The notes under the pieces were generated by a model. The model searched no databases and was not told where the DNA came from. It saw only the letters and a list, made by a program, of their open reading frames with translations. Both the position numbers and the translations under genes were made by a program. A stretch of 31,271 nt of DNA from JAPYWM01 sp964489015 (GTDB lineage Bacteria; Bacteroidota; Bacteroidia; SpSt-205): assembly GCA_964489015.1 (NCBI GenBank), contig CAZAXD010000023.1, positions 1 through 31,271 of the forward strand. The letters are read 5' to 3'. Of the stretch, positions 7,596-15,626 are shown one piece after another. Position 1 is the stretch's first letter; every line of letters begins with the position of its first letter.

Positions 7596-10367
7596 TTAGA
7601 GCGTGCGCTTAACTTGAATTTCTTGGAAGCATTCAACGAGGTCACCTTGTTTGAGGTCCTGATAACCCTCTAAGGTGAGACCGCATTCAAGGCCCTCTGT
7701 GACTTCTTTGACGTCATCCTTGAAGCGCTTGAGGGAAGCGATCGTGCTGGTGTAGAGGATGACCCCTTCGCGAATTAGGTGGGCTTTTGCGCCGCGAATG
7801 ATTTTACCCTCGAGAACCTTGCAGCCTGCTACAGTACCAGCTTTGGGGATTTTGAAGACTTCACGCACTTCGGCGGTACCTAGCGCTTCTTCTTGGATAA
7901 TAGGCGTAAGCATTCCCGAGAGGGCGCCTTTGACTTCGTCGATGATGTCGTAAATGACGTTATAGAGGCGAATCTCGACATTATTTTGCTTAGCGAGGTT
8001 ACGAGCGGTATGACTCGGCCGCACTTGAAAGCCAATGATAAGGGCGTTGGAGGCTTTGGCTAGGAGGACATCGCTATCGGTGATCTGACCCACGCCGCGG
8101 TGGATGATTTGAACCTGGACTTCAGGGGTGGACAGCTTGAACAGGGCATCGGTGAGGGCTTCGAGAGAGCCGCTCACGTCGGCCTTAATAATGAGGTTGA
8201 GCTGCTGCGCTTGACCGCTGGCGATGCCCTCGAGGATGCTAGCCGAGACACGGCGGCGTTCATGCTCTTTGCGAAGCTCGGCGCGGCGGTGAGCCATCTC
8301 GCGGGCGAGGCTCTCTTCTTCGAGCACGTAAAACCGCTCCCCGACATCGGGCACGCCGCTCAAGCCCAAGACCTGGACAGGCTGAGAGGGCCCGGTCTGC
8401 TGGATCCGATTGCCCCGTTCATCAAAGAGCGCGCGCACCTTGCCAAAGTGTTCACCTGCCAAGAGCACATCGCCGACGGTCAAGGTACCCGTTTGCACCA
8501 GCAGGGTAGCAATCGGTCCGCGTGCTTTATCCAGCTGGGCTTCGATGACGGCGCCTTTGGCCGGGCGGTTGGGGTTGGCCTTGAGGTCCATGAGCTCGGC
8601 CATGACGAGAATTTTTTCCAAGAGTTCTGATACGCCTAAGCCCTTTTTGGCGGAGATGAGCTGGCTCATGTAAGAGCCGCCCCACTCTTCGACGAGGAAG
8701 CCGGCTTCGGCGAGCTCTTGCCGAATGCGGTCTGGGTTGGCGGTGTCTTTATCTACTTTGTTGATGGCGAAGAGGATCGGCACATTGGCGGCTTGGGCGT
8801 GGCTAAGGGCTTCTAACGTTTGGGGGCGCACGTGGTCATCCGCAGCGACGACGATCACGGCGATGTCTGTGATCTGGGCCCCTCGGGCCCGCATGGCCGT
8901 AAATGCCTCATGACCTGGTGTATCGAGAAAGGTAATCTTTTGGCTGCTGGGTAGCGTCACCTCGTAGGCGCCGATATGCTGCGTGATCCCGCCCGCCTCC
9001 CCAGCTACGACGTTGGTATCTCGAATATAATCGAGCAGTGTTGTTTTACCGTGGTCGACGTGCCCCATGATCGTCACAATCGGGGGACGAGGCACTAGGT
9101 CCTCATCCGACTCTTCCACGGCTGTGAGCTGTTCGATGGTTTCATCTAAGCTAATGAAGCGGACCTGAAAGCCAAACTCCTCGGCGATCACCGCTGCTAG
9201 GTCCCGCTCCAAACGCTGGTTGATAGAGGTGGGATAACCCAGCTCAAGACATTTGGCAATAACCTGCGTTACCGGGACATCCAAGGCCTCGGCGAGCTCC
9301 GATGCCGTGATGTACTCCGCAATCTCAAGGATCGAAGCCGTGGCGGCGGCTTCTTGCTGGGCGAGCTCTTCTTTTTGCTTTTTCTGGCGGAGCTTTTCCT
9401 GGCGTAGGCGGCGCCGGGTCGCTACGTCGCCACTGGCTTTGATTTTGGCTTTGACAGGCTGCTTACTCTGAGACTTCTGGGTGGGACTAGAGACTGCAGA
9501 AGCCTTGGCGGCACTAAGCTGCGCGCGCTTTTTGCGGGTACGCTTTCGCTTTTGCTTTTCAGGGGAAGCGGTTTCCTCCCCAGGAGCTTCGTCTGAGGTG
9601 GTCGGTGTAGTAGGAGCAGAGGGGGGCTGGCTCAGGTGGGCCAGATGGGCAGGCGGCTGTAAATCGCGCAGTTGTATACGCCGCCGAGTTCGCTGCGGCG
9701 CCTCTCCCAGATCTATCTTGCCTACGATTTGGAGGGGTATGTCACTGGGCTGGGACGCTTCCTCTGCCTCTCCTGATTCCACATCTTGGGATTCCAAACT
9801 AGGCGGGATGGCCGATGTGAGACTTTCCGACGAGCTTGATTCGGAGGGGGGCATCTCAGAGACAGGCTGAGCGGGGATTGGCTCCCTTTCTTGAGCCGGC
9901 TCTGACGGAGGGAGAGGTAGGGACTCTTCAGTGTCAATCGAGGGACCAGAGCCTTTGTTCACAGGCTCTGAAGAAGGACTATACTTGATACTAGGGGTTG
10001 CGGGAGGTTGGGCACCAGGTCCTTCCTGCGACTCGGGGGAGGATGGGCTCGGTGTAGCCGGAGCCTTTCGAGGAAGAGGCGGCTTGCGATGGGGTAACGG
10101 CACCTTGCCGAGTGGGTTCAGCGTGGGCGAAGCGCTTATTTCGGAAGAGGCTGGCTGTATGGGTGTGGGGCTAGCGTCGACCGATTCCCGCGGTACAGAC
10201 TTGCCCAACTTTTTAGCGAGCTCGAGGTATGCATCGGCTGGAATACGAGCATTAGGGTTATTTGCATCAATGGGGCGCCCTAGAGCCTTGAGGGTACTGA
10301 GGATAACATCTGTCGATTTGCCAAACTCTAAGGCTACTTCACTAAGCTTGTAAGAACTCTTGCTCAT
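7596..10367 (-). CDS. infB: Translation initiation factor IF-2
   Basis: IF-2 is the GTPase that brings fMet-tRNA to the 30S subunit and promotes subunit joining. The 923-residue protein has a short N-terminal IF2_N-type helix (about 1-55), a long low-complexity Pro/Ser/Glu then Lys/Arg-rich linker (about 60-335), a second IF2_N domain (about 345-395), and the G domain with G1 GHVDHGKT at 435-442, G3 DTPGH at 482-486 and G4 NKVD at 536-539. The beta-barrel, domain III and C-terminal fMet-tRNA-binding barrel follow to the end (ECGLTLEGYQDLKQGDLVE). The ATG overlaps the nusA stop as ATGA, so it is coupled to nusA. Everything required looks intact; the disordered linker is long but typical of Bacteroidota IF-2. 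Confidence 0.98.
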   Translation of the reverse strand: MSKSSYKLSEVALEFGKSTDVILSTLKALGRPIDANNPNARIPADAYLELAKKLGKSVPRESVDASPTPIQPASSEISASPTLNPLGKVPLPHRKPPLPRKAPATPSPSSPESQEGPGAQPPATPSIKYSPSSEPVNKGSGPSIDTEESLPLPPSEPAQEREPIPAQPVSEMPPSESSSSESLTSAIPPSLESQDVESGEAEEASQPSDIPLQIVGKIDLGEAPQRTRRRIQLRDLQPPAHLAHLSQPPSAPTTPTTSDEAPGEETASPEKQKRKRTRKKRAQLSAAKASAVSSPTQKSQSKQPVKAKIKASGDVATRRRLRQEKLRQKKQKEELAQQEAAATASILEIAEYITASELAEALDVPVTQVIAKCLELGYPTSINQRLERDLAAVIAEEFGFQVRFISLDETIEQLTAVEESDEDLVPRPPIVTIMGHVDHGKTTLLDYIRDTNVVAGEAGGITQHIGAYEVTLPSSQKITFLDTPGHEAFTAMRARGAQITDIAVIVVAADDHVRPQTLEALSHAQAANVPILFAINKVDKDTANPDRIRQELAEAGFLVEEWGGSYMSQLISAKKGLGVSELLEKILVMAELMDLKANPNRPAKGAVIEAQLDKARGPIATLLVQTGTLTVGDVLLAGEHFGKVRALFDERGNRIQQTGPSQPVQVLGLSGVPDVGERFYVLEEESLAREMAHRRAELRKEHERRRVSASILEGIASGQAQQLNLIIKADVSGSLEALTDALFKLSTPEVQVQIIHRGVGQITDSDVLLAKASNALIIGFQVRPSHTARNLAKQNNVEIRLYNVIYDIIDEVKGALSGMLTPIIQEEALGTAEVREVFKIPKAGTVAGCKVLEGKIIRGAKAHLIREGVILYTSTIASLKRFKDDVKEVTEGLECGLTLEGYQDLKQGDLVECFQEIQVKRTL

Positions 10368-11722
10368 TCGTCGAATTCGGCTTGGAGAATCTGATAGACT
10401 TGTTTCAGGATGGGCAGATCGATCTGGGTACGCTTCTGCAGTTCATCAATTGGAAATTGCAAAACAGCTTTGGCGGTATGAAAGCCGTCCTGCTGGAGCG
10501 CTCGCAAGATCCAGTCGGGGATTTCATCCGCAAACTCAGAAAGCTCGATGTCCTCTTCTTCGTAATATTCTGCGACTTCTCGCACGTCGAGCTTATAGTC
10601 TAGAAGCTGCTCGGCGAGTTGTACGTTGATACCATTTTTTCCGACAGCCCTGGCGTACTCCTCTGGTGCGACGAAGACCTTGGCCTGCCGCTGCATGGGC
10701 ATCGGCTCGACGTACATGACGGTCGCTGGCGCTAAAGCCCGAGCTATCATAAGCTTAGGATCGGGATTGTAGGGCACAATGTCGATGTACTCGCCCCGGA
10801 GCTCCTCGACTACGGGACGTATGCGAGTGCCCTTTACGCCCACACAGGCCCCCACTGGGTCGATCCGATCATCGTAGCTTTCTACCAGTACCTTGGCTCG
10901 AATCCCCGGCATGCGTACTACTTTTTTGACGCTGATGAGTCCATCGTAAATCTCTGGAATCTCCAGCTTCAGAAGCGCTTCTAAAAACAGGGGAGACGTG
11001 CGCGACAGGATCACCAATGGACGGGAATACGAAGCCTTGAGAGGGTCCAGGACGTTGGCTACGACAGCTTTTACGATGCTCGAAGCCCGGTTATCGCCAC
11101 GTCTATACGTAGAGGCATTGCTGTCTTTGGGAACGTAGACATCTTTTTCGGGGATGAGCTCGCGCCGAGGCAGGGACAATTCATTCCCTTCGTGCAAAAC
11201 GATAAGCTCGTCTCGGGTTACCTTGAGCACTTCACAGGTGAGAATCTCCCCTATCATGTGACGATAGCGCTCGTACAGGGCCTGGCGCTCTAGGTTGCGA
11301 AGGCGATTGAAAAGCCGCTCTTTGAGGGTTTGAATTTGCGTACGAGTCAAATGATCCAGGGCGACTACTTCGTAGTAATCTTCACCGGGTTCGATGGCGT
11401 CTTCGCCTTCCTTCTCTAAGACATAGCTGAGGGGAAGCTGATAGCGCTCGTCTTCTACCTCTTCGTCGGGCACGACGCGATAGCGGCGAAAGAGTTGGAT
11501 ATCGCCAGTTTCGGGATCGACAATCACCGAATAGGGGTTGTCGCCCTCGGGCAGTTCCTTGCGTTCAGATTGGGTAAGAACATCGAGAAGGGCTTGCTTC
11601 ATGACCTCGGTAAACTTCTGACGGTCGATCCCCCGCCCCTGAATGAACTCTTGGATAGATCCCAGTATTCGCTGCTTTTGTAGCGCTTTTTTCTCTTGCT
11701 CTTTGGATTTTGTACGCGGCAT
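10364..11722 (-). CDS. nusA: Transcription termination/antitermination factor NusA
   Basis: NusA binds RNA polymerase and nascent RNA and modulates pausing, termination and antitermination. I start it at the ATG at 11722 (MPRTKSKEQ), giving 452 residues; an upstream start at 11767 would overlap rimP by 41 nt, whereas this start sits 4 nt after the rimP stop. Order of parts: N-terminal polymerase-binding domain (about 20-125), S1 domain (about 130-200, GEILTCEVLKV), then two KH domains with GxxG loops GVKG (about 290) and GKNG (about 355). The C-terminus carries one short helix-hairpin-like segment with acidic residues and lacks the long acidic repeats of E. coli NusA. Middle gene of rimP-nusA-infB, the standard bacterial arrangement. 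Confidence 0.97.
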   Translation of the reverse strand: MPRTKSKEQEKKALQKQRILGSIQEFIQGRGIDRQKFTEVMKQALLDVLTQSERKELPEGDNPYSVIVDPETGDIQLFRRYRVVPDEEVEDERYQLPLSYVLEKEGEDAIEPGEDYYEVVALDHLTRTQIQTLKERLFNRLRNLERQALYERYRHMIGEILTCEVLKVTRDELIVLHEGNELSLPRRELIPEKDVYVPKDSNASTYRRGDNRASSIVKAVVANVLDPLKASYSRPLVILSRTSPLFLEALLKLEIPEIYDGLISVKKVVRMPGIRAKVLVESYDDRIDPVGACVGVKGTRIRPVVEELRGEYIDIVPYNPDPKLMIARALAPATVMYVEPMPMQRQAKVFVAPEEYARAVGKNGINVQLAEQLLDYKLDVREVAEYYEEEDIELSEFADEIPDWILRALQQDGFHTAKAVLQFPIDELQKRTQIDLPILKQVYQILQAEFDE

Positions 11723-11726
11723 AAGA

Positions 11727-12200
11727 TTATACGCGTTTACGAGAAGGATTAACTTCGACACGGGCAAATTCGATCCGTTCCCAAGGCAGCAGGACCGGGT
11801 GACGACGGGTCTCGAGGCGGATGCCTTCGTCAGACACCTCTAAGAGTCGGCCCCGTATCCATTGCCCATCGGTTTGGCGTACGGCGAGGAACCGACCTTT
11901 CTGGGCATGATACTGCCGACGCAGCTTGAGCGGACTGCCCACACCGGGCGAGCTTACCGTAATACCGTAATTAGGCGGGAGCCAGTCCAGCTGGGCATAC
12001 TTCTCCCGAAGGTATAAGTGAAGCCGAACGCACTGATCAAGGGTAATCCCTGAATCTGTATCCACCCGCAAATAGATCTCCGGCTCGGGCCGATTCACCC
12101 GAATCTTGAGATCGACCAAAAACGCTTTTGGCATATAGGCCTGTATCCAGGCCGCTGATAAATCAGCCAGACGCGCTTCAATCGCCTGCAAAGCTTCCAT
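11727..12200 (-). CDS. rimP: Ribosome maturation factor RimP
   Basis: RimP assists late assembly of the 30S subunit. The 157-residue protein shows the family signature in its N-terminal alpha/beta domain (IYLRVDTDSGITLDQCVRL) and the conserved VSSPGVGSPLK turn, followed by a C-terminal SH3-like barrel (about 90-150) with a basic tail. It is the first gene of the minus-strand operon. The ATG at 12200 is supported by a TACCTTTG promoter box that ends only 6 nt upstream, so the 5' leader must be extremely short or absent. Divergent to the response regulator gene. Confidence 0.95.
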   Translation of the reverse strand: MEALQAIEARLADLSAAWIQAYMPKAFLVDLKIRVNRPEPEIYLRVDTDSGITLDQCVRLHLYLREKYAQLDWLPPNYGITVSSPGVGSPLKLRRQYHAQKGRFLAVRQTDGQWIRGRLLEVSDEGIRLETRRHPVLLPWERIEFARVEVNPSRKRV

Positions 12201-12206
12201 GCCCTA

Positions 12207-12214
12207 CAAAGGTA
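12207..12214 (-). promoter_or_regulatory. Promoter -7 box TACCTTTG for rimP operon
   Basis: Exact match to the Bacteroidota -7 consensus TAnnTTTG on the minus strand, with six bases (TAGGGC) between it and the rimP ATG. In this promoter class transcription starts a few bases after the final G, which would put the RNA start at or beside the start codon. I see no clear -33 TTG at the usual distance. Confidence 0.65.
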
Positions 12215-12263
12215 CAAAAATCCCCCCGCTAAGACCCTTCACGGTAATTTTATACAAACTTTC

Positions 12264-12271
12264 TTGCTTTG
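12264..12271 (+). promoter_or_regulatory. Promoter -7-like box TTGCTTTG for response regulator
   Basis: A one-mismatch version of TAnnTTTG (second base T) with a 4-nt spacer (GCCC) to the ATG at 12276. The spacing equals that of several better matches in this window, which supports the ATG over the in-frame TTG that lies inside the box itself. Confidence 0.45.
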
Positions 12272-12275
12272 GCCC

Positions 12276-12965
12276 ATGGAATGGCGCAAGGTGCTCCTGG
12301 TGGACGACGAGCCCGATATTTTGGAGATATTGGCCTATAACCTCAGACAAGAAGGCTATGAACCCATCTTGGCGGCGGATGGTCTGCAGGCTCTAGAGTT
12401 AGCGCGGCAGCATCATCCAGCCACCATTGTGTTGGATATCATGATGCCTAAGCTGGATGGGATCGAAACCTGTCGCCGCCTTCGCACCGCACAAGAAACT
12501 AAAGATAGCTTTATTATCTTTCTGACAGCTCGGAGCGAAGAGTATGTGGAGCTGGCCGGCTTCGAAGCCGGGGCCGATGATTTTATCGTCAAGCCTGTTC
12601 GACCTAAAGCCCTTATCTCCCGGCTCAAAGCTCTGCAGCGCCGAACCGGCCCCGCTCAGAAGCTAGAATTTGGTGCTATCCGCATCGAGCCGTCAGAATA
12701 CACGGTCTACAAAGCTAATGCCCCAATCCCCCTCTCTCGTAAAGAGTTTGAATTACTGCTCACGATGGCGAGCCGCCCGTACAAGTATTTCACGCGTGAC
12801 ATGCTGCTAGACCGCATCTGGGGTGCTGGTAGTTATGTGACGCCCCGTACCGTAGACGTCCACGTGCGAAAGGTCCGCGAAAAAATCGGAGCTGATTACA
12901 TCGAAACCCTCAAGGGAGTCGGTTATCGCTTCGTGCCCTACCCAGAAAAATCCGAATCCGCTTAA
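12276..12965 (+). CDS. OmpR/PhoB-family response regulator
   Basis: A two-component transcription factor of 229 residues. The receiver domain (about 4-118) has the acidic pocket D10-D11, the phospho-acceptor D54 (in VLDIMMPKLDG), T84 and K106 (in FIVKP), all intact, so it should be phosphorylatable. The C-terminal winged-helix DNA-binding domain (about 130-228) has the L-S-x-K-E-F-E-L-L start, the TPRTVDVHVRKVREKIG recognition helix region and the GVGYRF end. I start at the ATG (MEWRKVLLVDDEPD) because the upstream TTG at 12264 lies in the probable promoter. No histidine kinase is adjacent, so the partner is elsewhere. Divergent from rimP, convergent with crcB (stops overlap by 3 nt). Target genes unknown. 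Confidence 0.95.
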   Translation: MEWRKVLLVDDEPDILEILAYNLRQEGYEPILAADGLQALELARQHHPATIVLDIMMPKLDGIETCRRLRTAQETKDSFIIFLTARSEEYVELAGFEAGADDFIVKPVRPKALISRLKALQRRTGPAQKLEFGAIRIEPSEYTVYKANAPIPLSRKEFELLLTMASRPYKYFTRDMLLDRIWGAGSYVTPRTVDVHVRKVREKIGADYIETLKGVGYRFVPYPEKSESA

Positions 12966-13345
12966 CTAGCTAGGCCTCGACCGACTATCCAGCCCAAGCC
13001 TACTGCTACAAAGCCTCCTAATACCGTGACTAGTACGTAAAGGGTGGCGCGGCTAGCTTGGCCCAAGCGCAGCATGTCTAAGGTCTCGAGACTTATCGAC
13101 GAGAAGGTCGTGAAGCTACCGCAAAAGCCCGCCGTTAGCCCATGAAATAAGACAGAGTACCTGCGCTGCCGAAAGTAGCTCGCTATCAGGCCAATCAGGA
13201 AGCTGCCCAGGATATTGACGACGATGGTCCCGTATGGCGAAAAGGCGGAAATATTGAGTAGCCGCTGCGCCAGCACGCGCAAAAAAGCGCCACCGATCGC
13301 CCCTAAACCAATAGCTACCACCATGCCGACCGCAGGCACCTTCAT
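12962..13345 (-). CDS. crcB: Fluoride channel CrcB/Fluc
   Basis: A 127-residue membrane protein with four predicted transmembrane helices (about 7-25, 36-58, 65-85, 98-122). Family motifs are present: GAIGGAFLRV in helix 1, GTIVVNILGSFLIG in helix 2 and AGFCGSFTTFSS in helix 3, where the Phe and Thr residues line the fluoride pore. Fluc proteins work as antiparallel dimers that let fluoride leak out of the cytosol. The ATG overlaps the upstream gene's stop as ATGA. I recognise no fluoride riboswitch in front of the pair. A single crcB gene suggests a homodimer. Confidence 0.94.
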   Translation of the reverse strand: MKVPAVGMVVAIGLGAIGGAFLRVLAQRLLNISAFSPYGTIVVNILGSFLIGLIASYFRQRRYSVLFHGLTAGFCGSFTTFSSISLETLDMLRLGQASRATLYVLVTVLGGFVAVGLGWIVGRGLAS

Positions 13346-13896
13346 GAAGCCGAGCTATAGAGACGCTTTAGCTGGGGAAGGGGGAGAAAGAGCTGATCAA
13401 AGTTAGGCAAATACTCGCCGAGTATGGAAAACTTTCGCCGAAAGGTATCGGTAGTTAGAGGATTTCGCTCGGTAAGGGCGCGCATTTGCTGGAAGTACTG
13501 CATTTGTTGGAGGTTCGCCTCTTGCTCAAGGCGGTCCCATAAGCGCTTGAGATGAAACGGCTCTTCTTGGCTAAAGTAAACGTACAGGAGCGGTTTGAGA
13601 CGCTTCTGGGCGGTGGGATTCGGAGGGAGCTGGGCAAACGTGAGGAGTAGGTACTCAAGGAAGGGGCGATAATCCTCTGGATTCTGGAGAAAGCCTTGTA
13701 GGTAAATCCAAAAGAGATTCGGGATGAAGATACCCTCTGCTAGGGGAGCAATGGCTTCTTCGAAGGCTAAGCGTTCGTCTGAGTCGGTCTCCAGCAGCTG
13801 GAGATAGTGGGCTTCTATCGTGGGATAAAGGCTTTCTGGCGACTCGCCTTGTGCGAGGCGCGCGCGAAGCTCTTCCAAAACGGCTTCGACAGGCAT
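13342..13896 (-). CDS. Conserved-looking hypothetical helical protein upstream of crcB
   Basis: I do not recognise this 184-residue protein. It is soluble, rich in Leu, Glu, Gln and aromatic residues, with no signal peptide or transmembrane segment, and looks all-alpha; a run of EEPFHLKRLWDRLEQE and QQMQYFQQMRAL suggests helical pairs. The start is placed at the ATG at 13896 (MPVEAVLEEL) and not at 13920, because a perfect TACTTTTG box ends 4 nt before it and would lie inside the coding region otherwise. It is coupled to crcB by an ATGA overlap, so the two share a transcript; that alone does not show a role in fluoride resistance. Coding is supported by the open frame, tight overlap and promoter. 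Confidence 0.75.
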   Translation of the reverse strand: MPVEAVLEELRARLAQGESPESLYPTIEAHYLQLLETDSDERLAFEEAIAPLAEGIFIPNLFWIYLQGFLQNPEDYRPFLEYLLLTFAQLPPNPTAQKRLKPLLYVYFSQEEPFHLKRLWDRLEQEANLQQMQYFQQMRALTERNPLTTDTFRRKFSILGEYLPNFDQLFLPLPQLKRLYSSAS

Positions 13897-13900
13897 CTGG

Positions 13901-13908
13901 CAAAAGTA
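13901..13908 (-). promoter_or_regulatory. Promoter -7 box TACTTTTG for unknown gene-crcB
   Basis: Perfect TAnnTTTG match on the minus strand, 4 nt (CCAG) before the ATG at 13896. It lies back to back with the mazG box at 13923-13930, only 14 nt away, so the two promoters overlap. Confidence 0.65.
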
Positions 13909-13922
13909 CAGAGAAGCCATCG

Positions 13923-13930
13923 TACCTTTG
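13923..13930 (+). promoter_or_regulatory. Promoter -7 box TACCTTTG for mazG
   Basis: Perfect TAnnTTTG match, 5 nt (GTAGA) before the GTG at 13936. This decides the mazG start: earlier in-frame codons would lie in front of the promoter and inside the divergent gene. Confidence 0.65.
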
Positions 13931-13935
13931 GTAGA

Positions 13936-14688
13936 GTGGAAGGGTTAGAACGACTCCGGGCTATCGTGGCGGAGCTTCGGCAAAAATGTCCATGGGATCA
14001 GGCGCAGACCTTTGATAGCTTACAGCCGCATACGATAGAGGAAGCCTATGAGCTTGTCGAGGCGCTGCGTCGGCAAGAGCCGGTCGCCATGATTGAAGAG
14101 CTAGGGGATGTGCTACTTCATGTGTACTTTTATGCGCAGATAGCCCAGGAGGCAGGACTCTTTAGCTTAGATACCGTGGTAGATCGCCTGATTCACAAGC
14201 TAATAGCCCGCCATCCTCACGTGTATGGCGATCGTACGGCTCAGGACGCTAAGGCTGTCATCGCACAATGGGAAGCTCTCAAACAGCAGGAGCGCGGCGG
14301 TTCTGTACTTGGCCACCTGCCTGAGTGCCTTCCACCTTTGTACATGGCGTATCGCCTTCAAGAAAAGGCAGCCGCTATCGGCTTTGATTGGACCTCGCTA
14401 AAAGGTTTGTTAGCCAAGCTACAGGAGGAGCTGGCTGAGCTGGAGGCGGCTCTGGATGACCCGCAAAAGGCGGCGGCTGAATACGGCGATGTCCTCTTTG
14501 TGCTCGTAAATCTGGGGCGGCATTTGGGCTTAGACCCCGAGCTGGCGCTAGCTCGAACGAATAAAAAATTCCAGCAGCGCTTCCGTTATATGGAGCAGAG
14601 GGCCATGCAAGCACAAAAATCCTTGAAAGAATGTACCCTGCAGGAGCTCGAGTCTTACTGGCAAGCCTCCAAGTCGCTCTATCCGTAA
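13936..14688 (+). CDS. mazG: Nucleoside triphosphate pyrophosphohydrolase MazG
   Basis: MazG hydrolyses (d)NTPs to monophosphate and pyrophosphate, cleaning the pool of damaged nucleotides and influencing the stringent response. From the GTG at 13936 the protein has 250 residues, close to the family norm. It shows the CPWD-x-x-QTF-x-SL signature (18-29) and the tandem MazG folds: the first has E35-E36-x-x-E39 and E55-x-x-D58 as Mg2+ ligands, the second (about 150-235) has EELAELE...AAEYGDVLFVLVNLGR and the family-typical RTNKKFQQRF. The frame is open further upstream, but the TACCTTTG box just before this GTG and the homology start both argue for this site. Followed by an overlapping propeller gene. 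Confidence 0.93.
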   Translation: MEGLERLRAIVAELRQKCPWDQAQTFDSLQPHTIEEAYELVEALRRQEPVAMIEELGDVLLHVYFYAQIAQEAGLFSLDTVVDRLIHKLIARHPHVYGDRTAQDAKAVIAQWEALKQQERGGSVLGHLPECLPPLYMAYRLQEKAAAIGFDWTSLKGLLAKLQEELAELEAALDDPQKAAAEYGDVLFVLVNLGRHLGLDPELALARTNKKFQQRFRYMEQRAMQAQKSLKECTLQELESYWQASKSLYP

Positions 14689-15626
14689 GGGGGCAGAGTT
14701 GGATTTGGGATACGAGCCTGACGTTACCCGGCTGCGAAAACCTCGCTGTAGATGGGACGCACTTATGGGTCTTTTCGTATGATAGGCTGCGTGCTCGGCA
14801 AGACAGTAGCGAGCATGGGGTGCTTTATCGATTTGAGGCGGGGGCAGCGCAGCCGTTCCTTCGGGTGTATACCCCGGCAGGGCGGCGCTGGCATCCCTTT
14901 GAGCTAAGCTACCGAGCCCCCTACTTGTGGTTTTTTCAGGGGCAGCGTGAGTGTCCCACTGAGGTGTGGCAATGGCGCTGGGACGGTACGTCTCTAACCC
15001 CTGTGCGAAGCTGGCACCATCCAGGTTTTGTTTCGTTGCAAGCCCTGTGGCCGATCGACTCGATTCGGTTTATGGTAGCTAATGATAGGTCGGGTCGGGC
15101 GCGCTGGCATTTAGTTCTGGGTTTTTTTATTCGGCGAGTGCATAGCACGCTGTGGTATTGTGAAGGGGACTCTTGTCAGCGTGTGATAGGAGGGATTCCC
15201 TATGCCAGCAGCTTAGTGTACCTCCCGACGCAGCAGGAGTGGTGGGTGAGTGTCGCCATGCGTAGAGCCATCTGGGTTTATCAAGAGATAGCGGGTCCCA
15301 CGCAGCTAAGATTTGTTCGGAAGATTCGTCTGCCGGGCTATCCTGACAACTTAGCGCTCATAGACACCCATCGCGTGTGGGTGGTCTGCCACCGCTCGTT
15401 GATGCGGTGGGCGCGTAGCTTAGCCTTTGGCAGCGAGGCGGATCGATGGCAGATTGTGGAGATTCGCCGTACACCGGAGGGTCGTTATGAGCTAGAGACG
15501 TTGTATCAGGCACCACCTGGCTATCCCACGGCTTCCAGTGCGCGACCTATAGGCGAGTACATCTATGTGGGCAGTTATCAGTCGCCTTATCTTCTACGGC
15601 TCAAGGCAAGGCCACCTTCTCAATAA
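14631..15626 (+). CDS. Exported lactonase/arylesterase-like beta-propeller protein
   Basis: A 331-residue protein beginning inside the end of mazG (58-nt overlap), so it is probably translationally coupled to it. The N-terminus has one Arg followed by a short hydrophobic stretch ending ALSVRGQS, a weak signal peptide. The body is rich in Trp/Tyr strand motifs. Two stretches resemble the SMP-30/paraoxonase group: LPGYPDNLAL followed by RVWVVCHRSL (about 236-262), and a final blade with SSARPIGEYIYVGSYQSPYLLRL (about 305-328); in paraoxonases the DN pair helps bind the catalytic calcium. Substrate unknown. Confidence is good that this is a real gene and a propeller, moderate for the lactonase-like assignment. 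It converges with another exported propeller gene, 3' ends overlapping by 26 nt. Confidence 0.68.
   Translation: MYPAGARVLLASLQVALSVRGQSWIWDTSLTLPGCENLAVDGTHLWVFSYDRLRARQDSSEHGVLYRFEAGAAQPFLRVYTPAGRRWHPFELSYRAPYLWFFQGQRECPTEVWQWRWDGTSLTPVRSWHHPGFVSLQALWPIDSIRFMVANDRSGRARWHLVLGFFIRRVHSTLWYCEGDSCQRVIGGIPYASSLVYLPTQQEWWVSVAMRRAIWVYQEIAGPTQLRFVRKIRLPGYPDNLALIDTHRVWVVCHRSLMRWARSLAFGSEADRWQIVEIRRTPEGRYELETLYQAPPGYPTASSARPIGEYIYVGSYQSPYLLRLKARPPSQ

Noticed and set aside
8100..8630. 176-codon plus-strand frame opposite infB
   Set aside because: It mirrors the highly conserved IF-2 coding region, has no promoter box or recognisable domain and is a typical antisense shadow.
9481..10353. Plus-strand frames opposite the Pro/Ser/Glu-rich linker of IF-2
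   Set aside because: Low-complexity codons on one strand create Gly/Ala/Ser-rich frames on the other; no coding evidence.
12201..12275. Riboswitch or attenuator leader in front of rimP
   Set aside because: The promoter box is 6 nt from the start codon, leaving no leader.
13807..13935. 43-codon N-terminal extension of mazG
   Set aside because: It lies in front of the mazG promoter box and inside the divergent gene; MazG homology starts right after the GTG at 13936.
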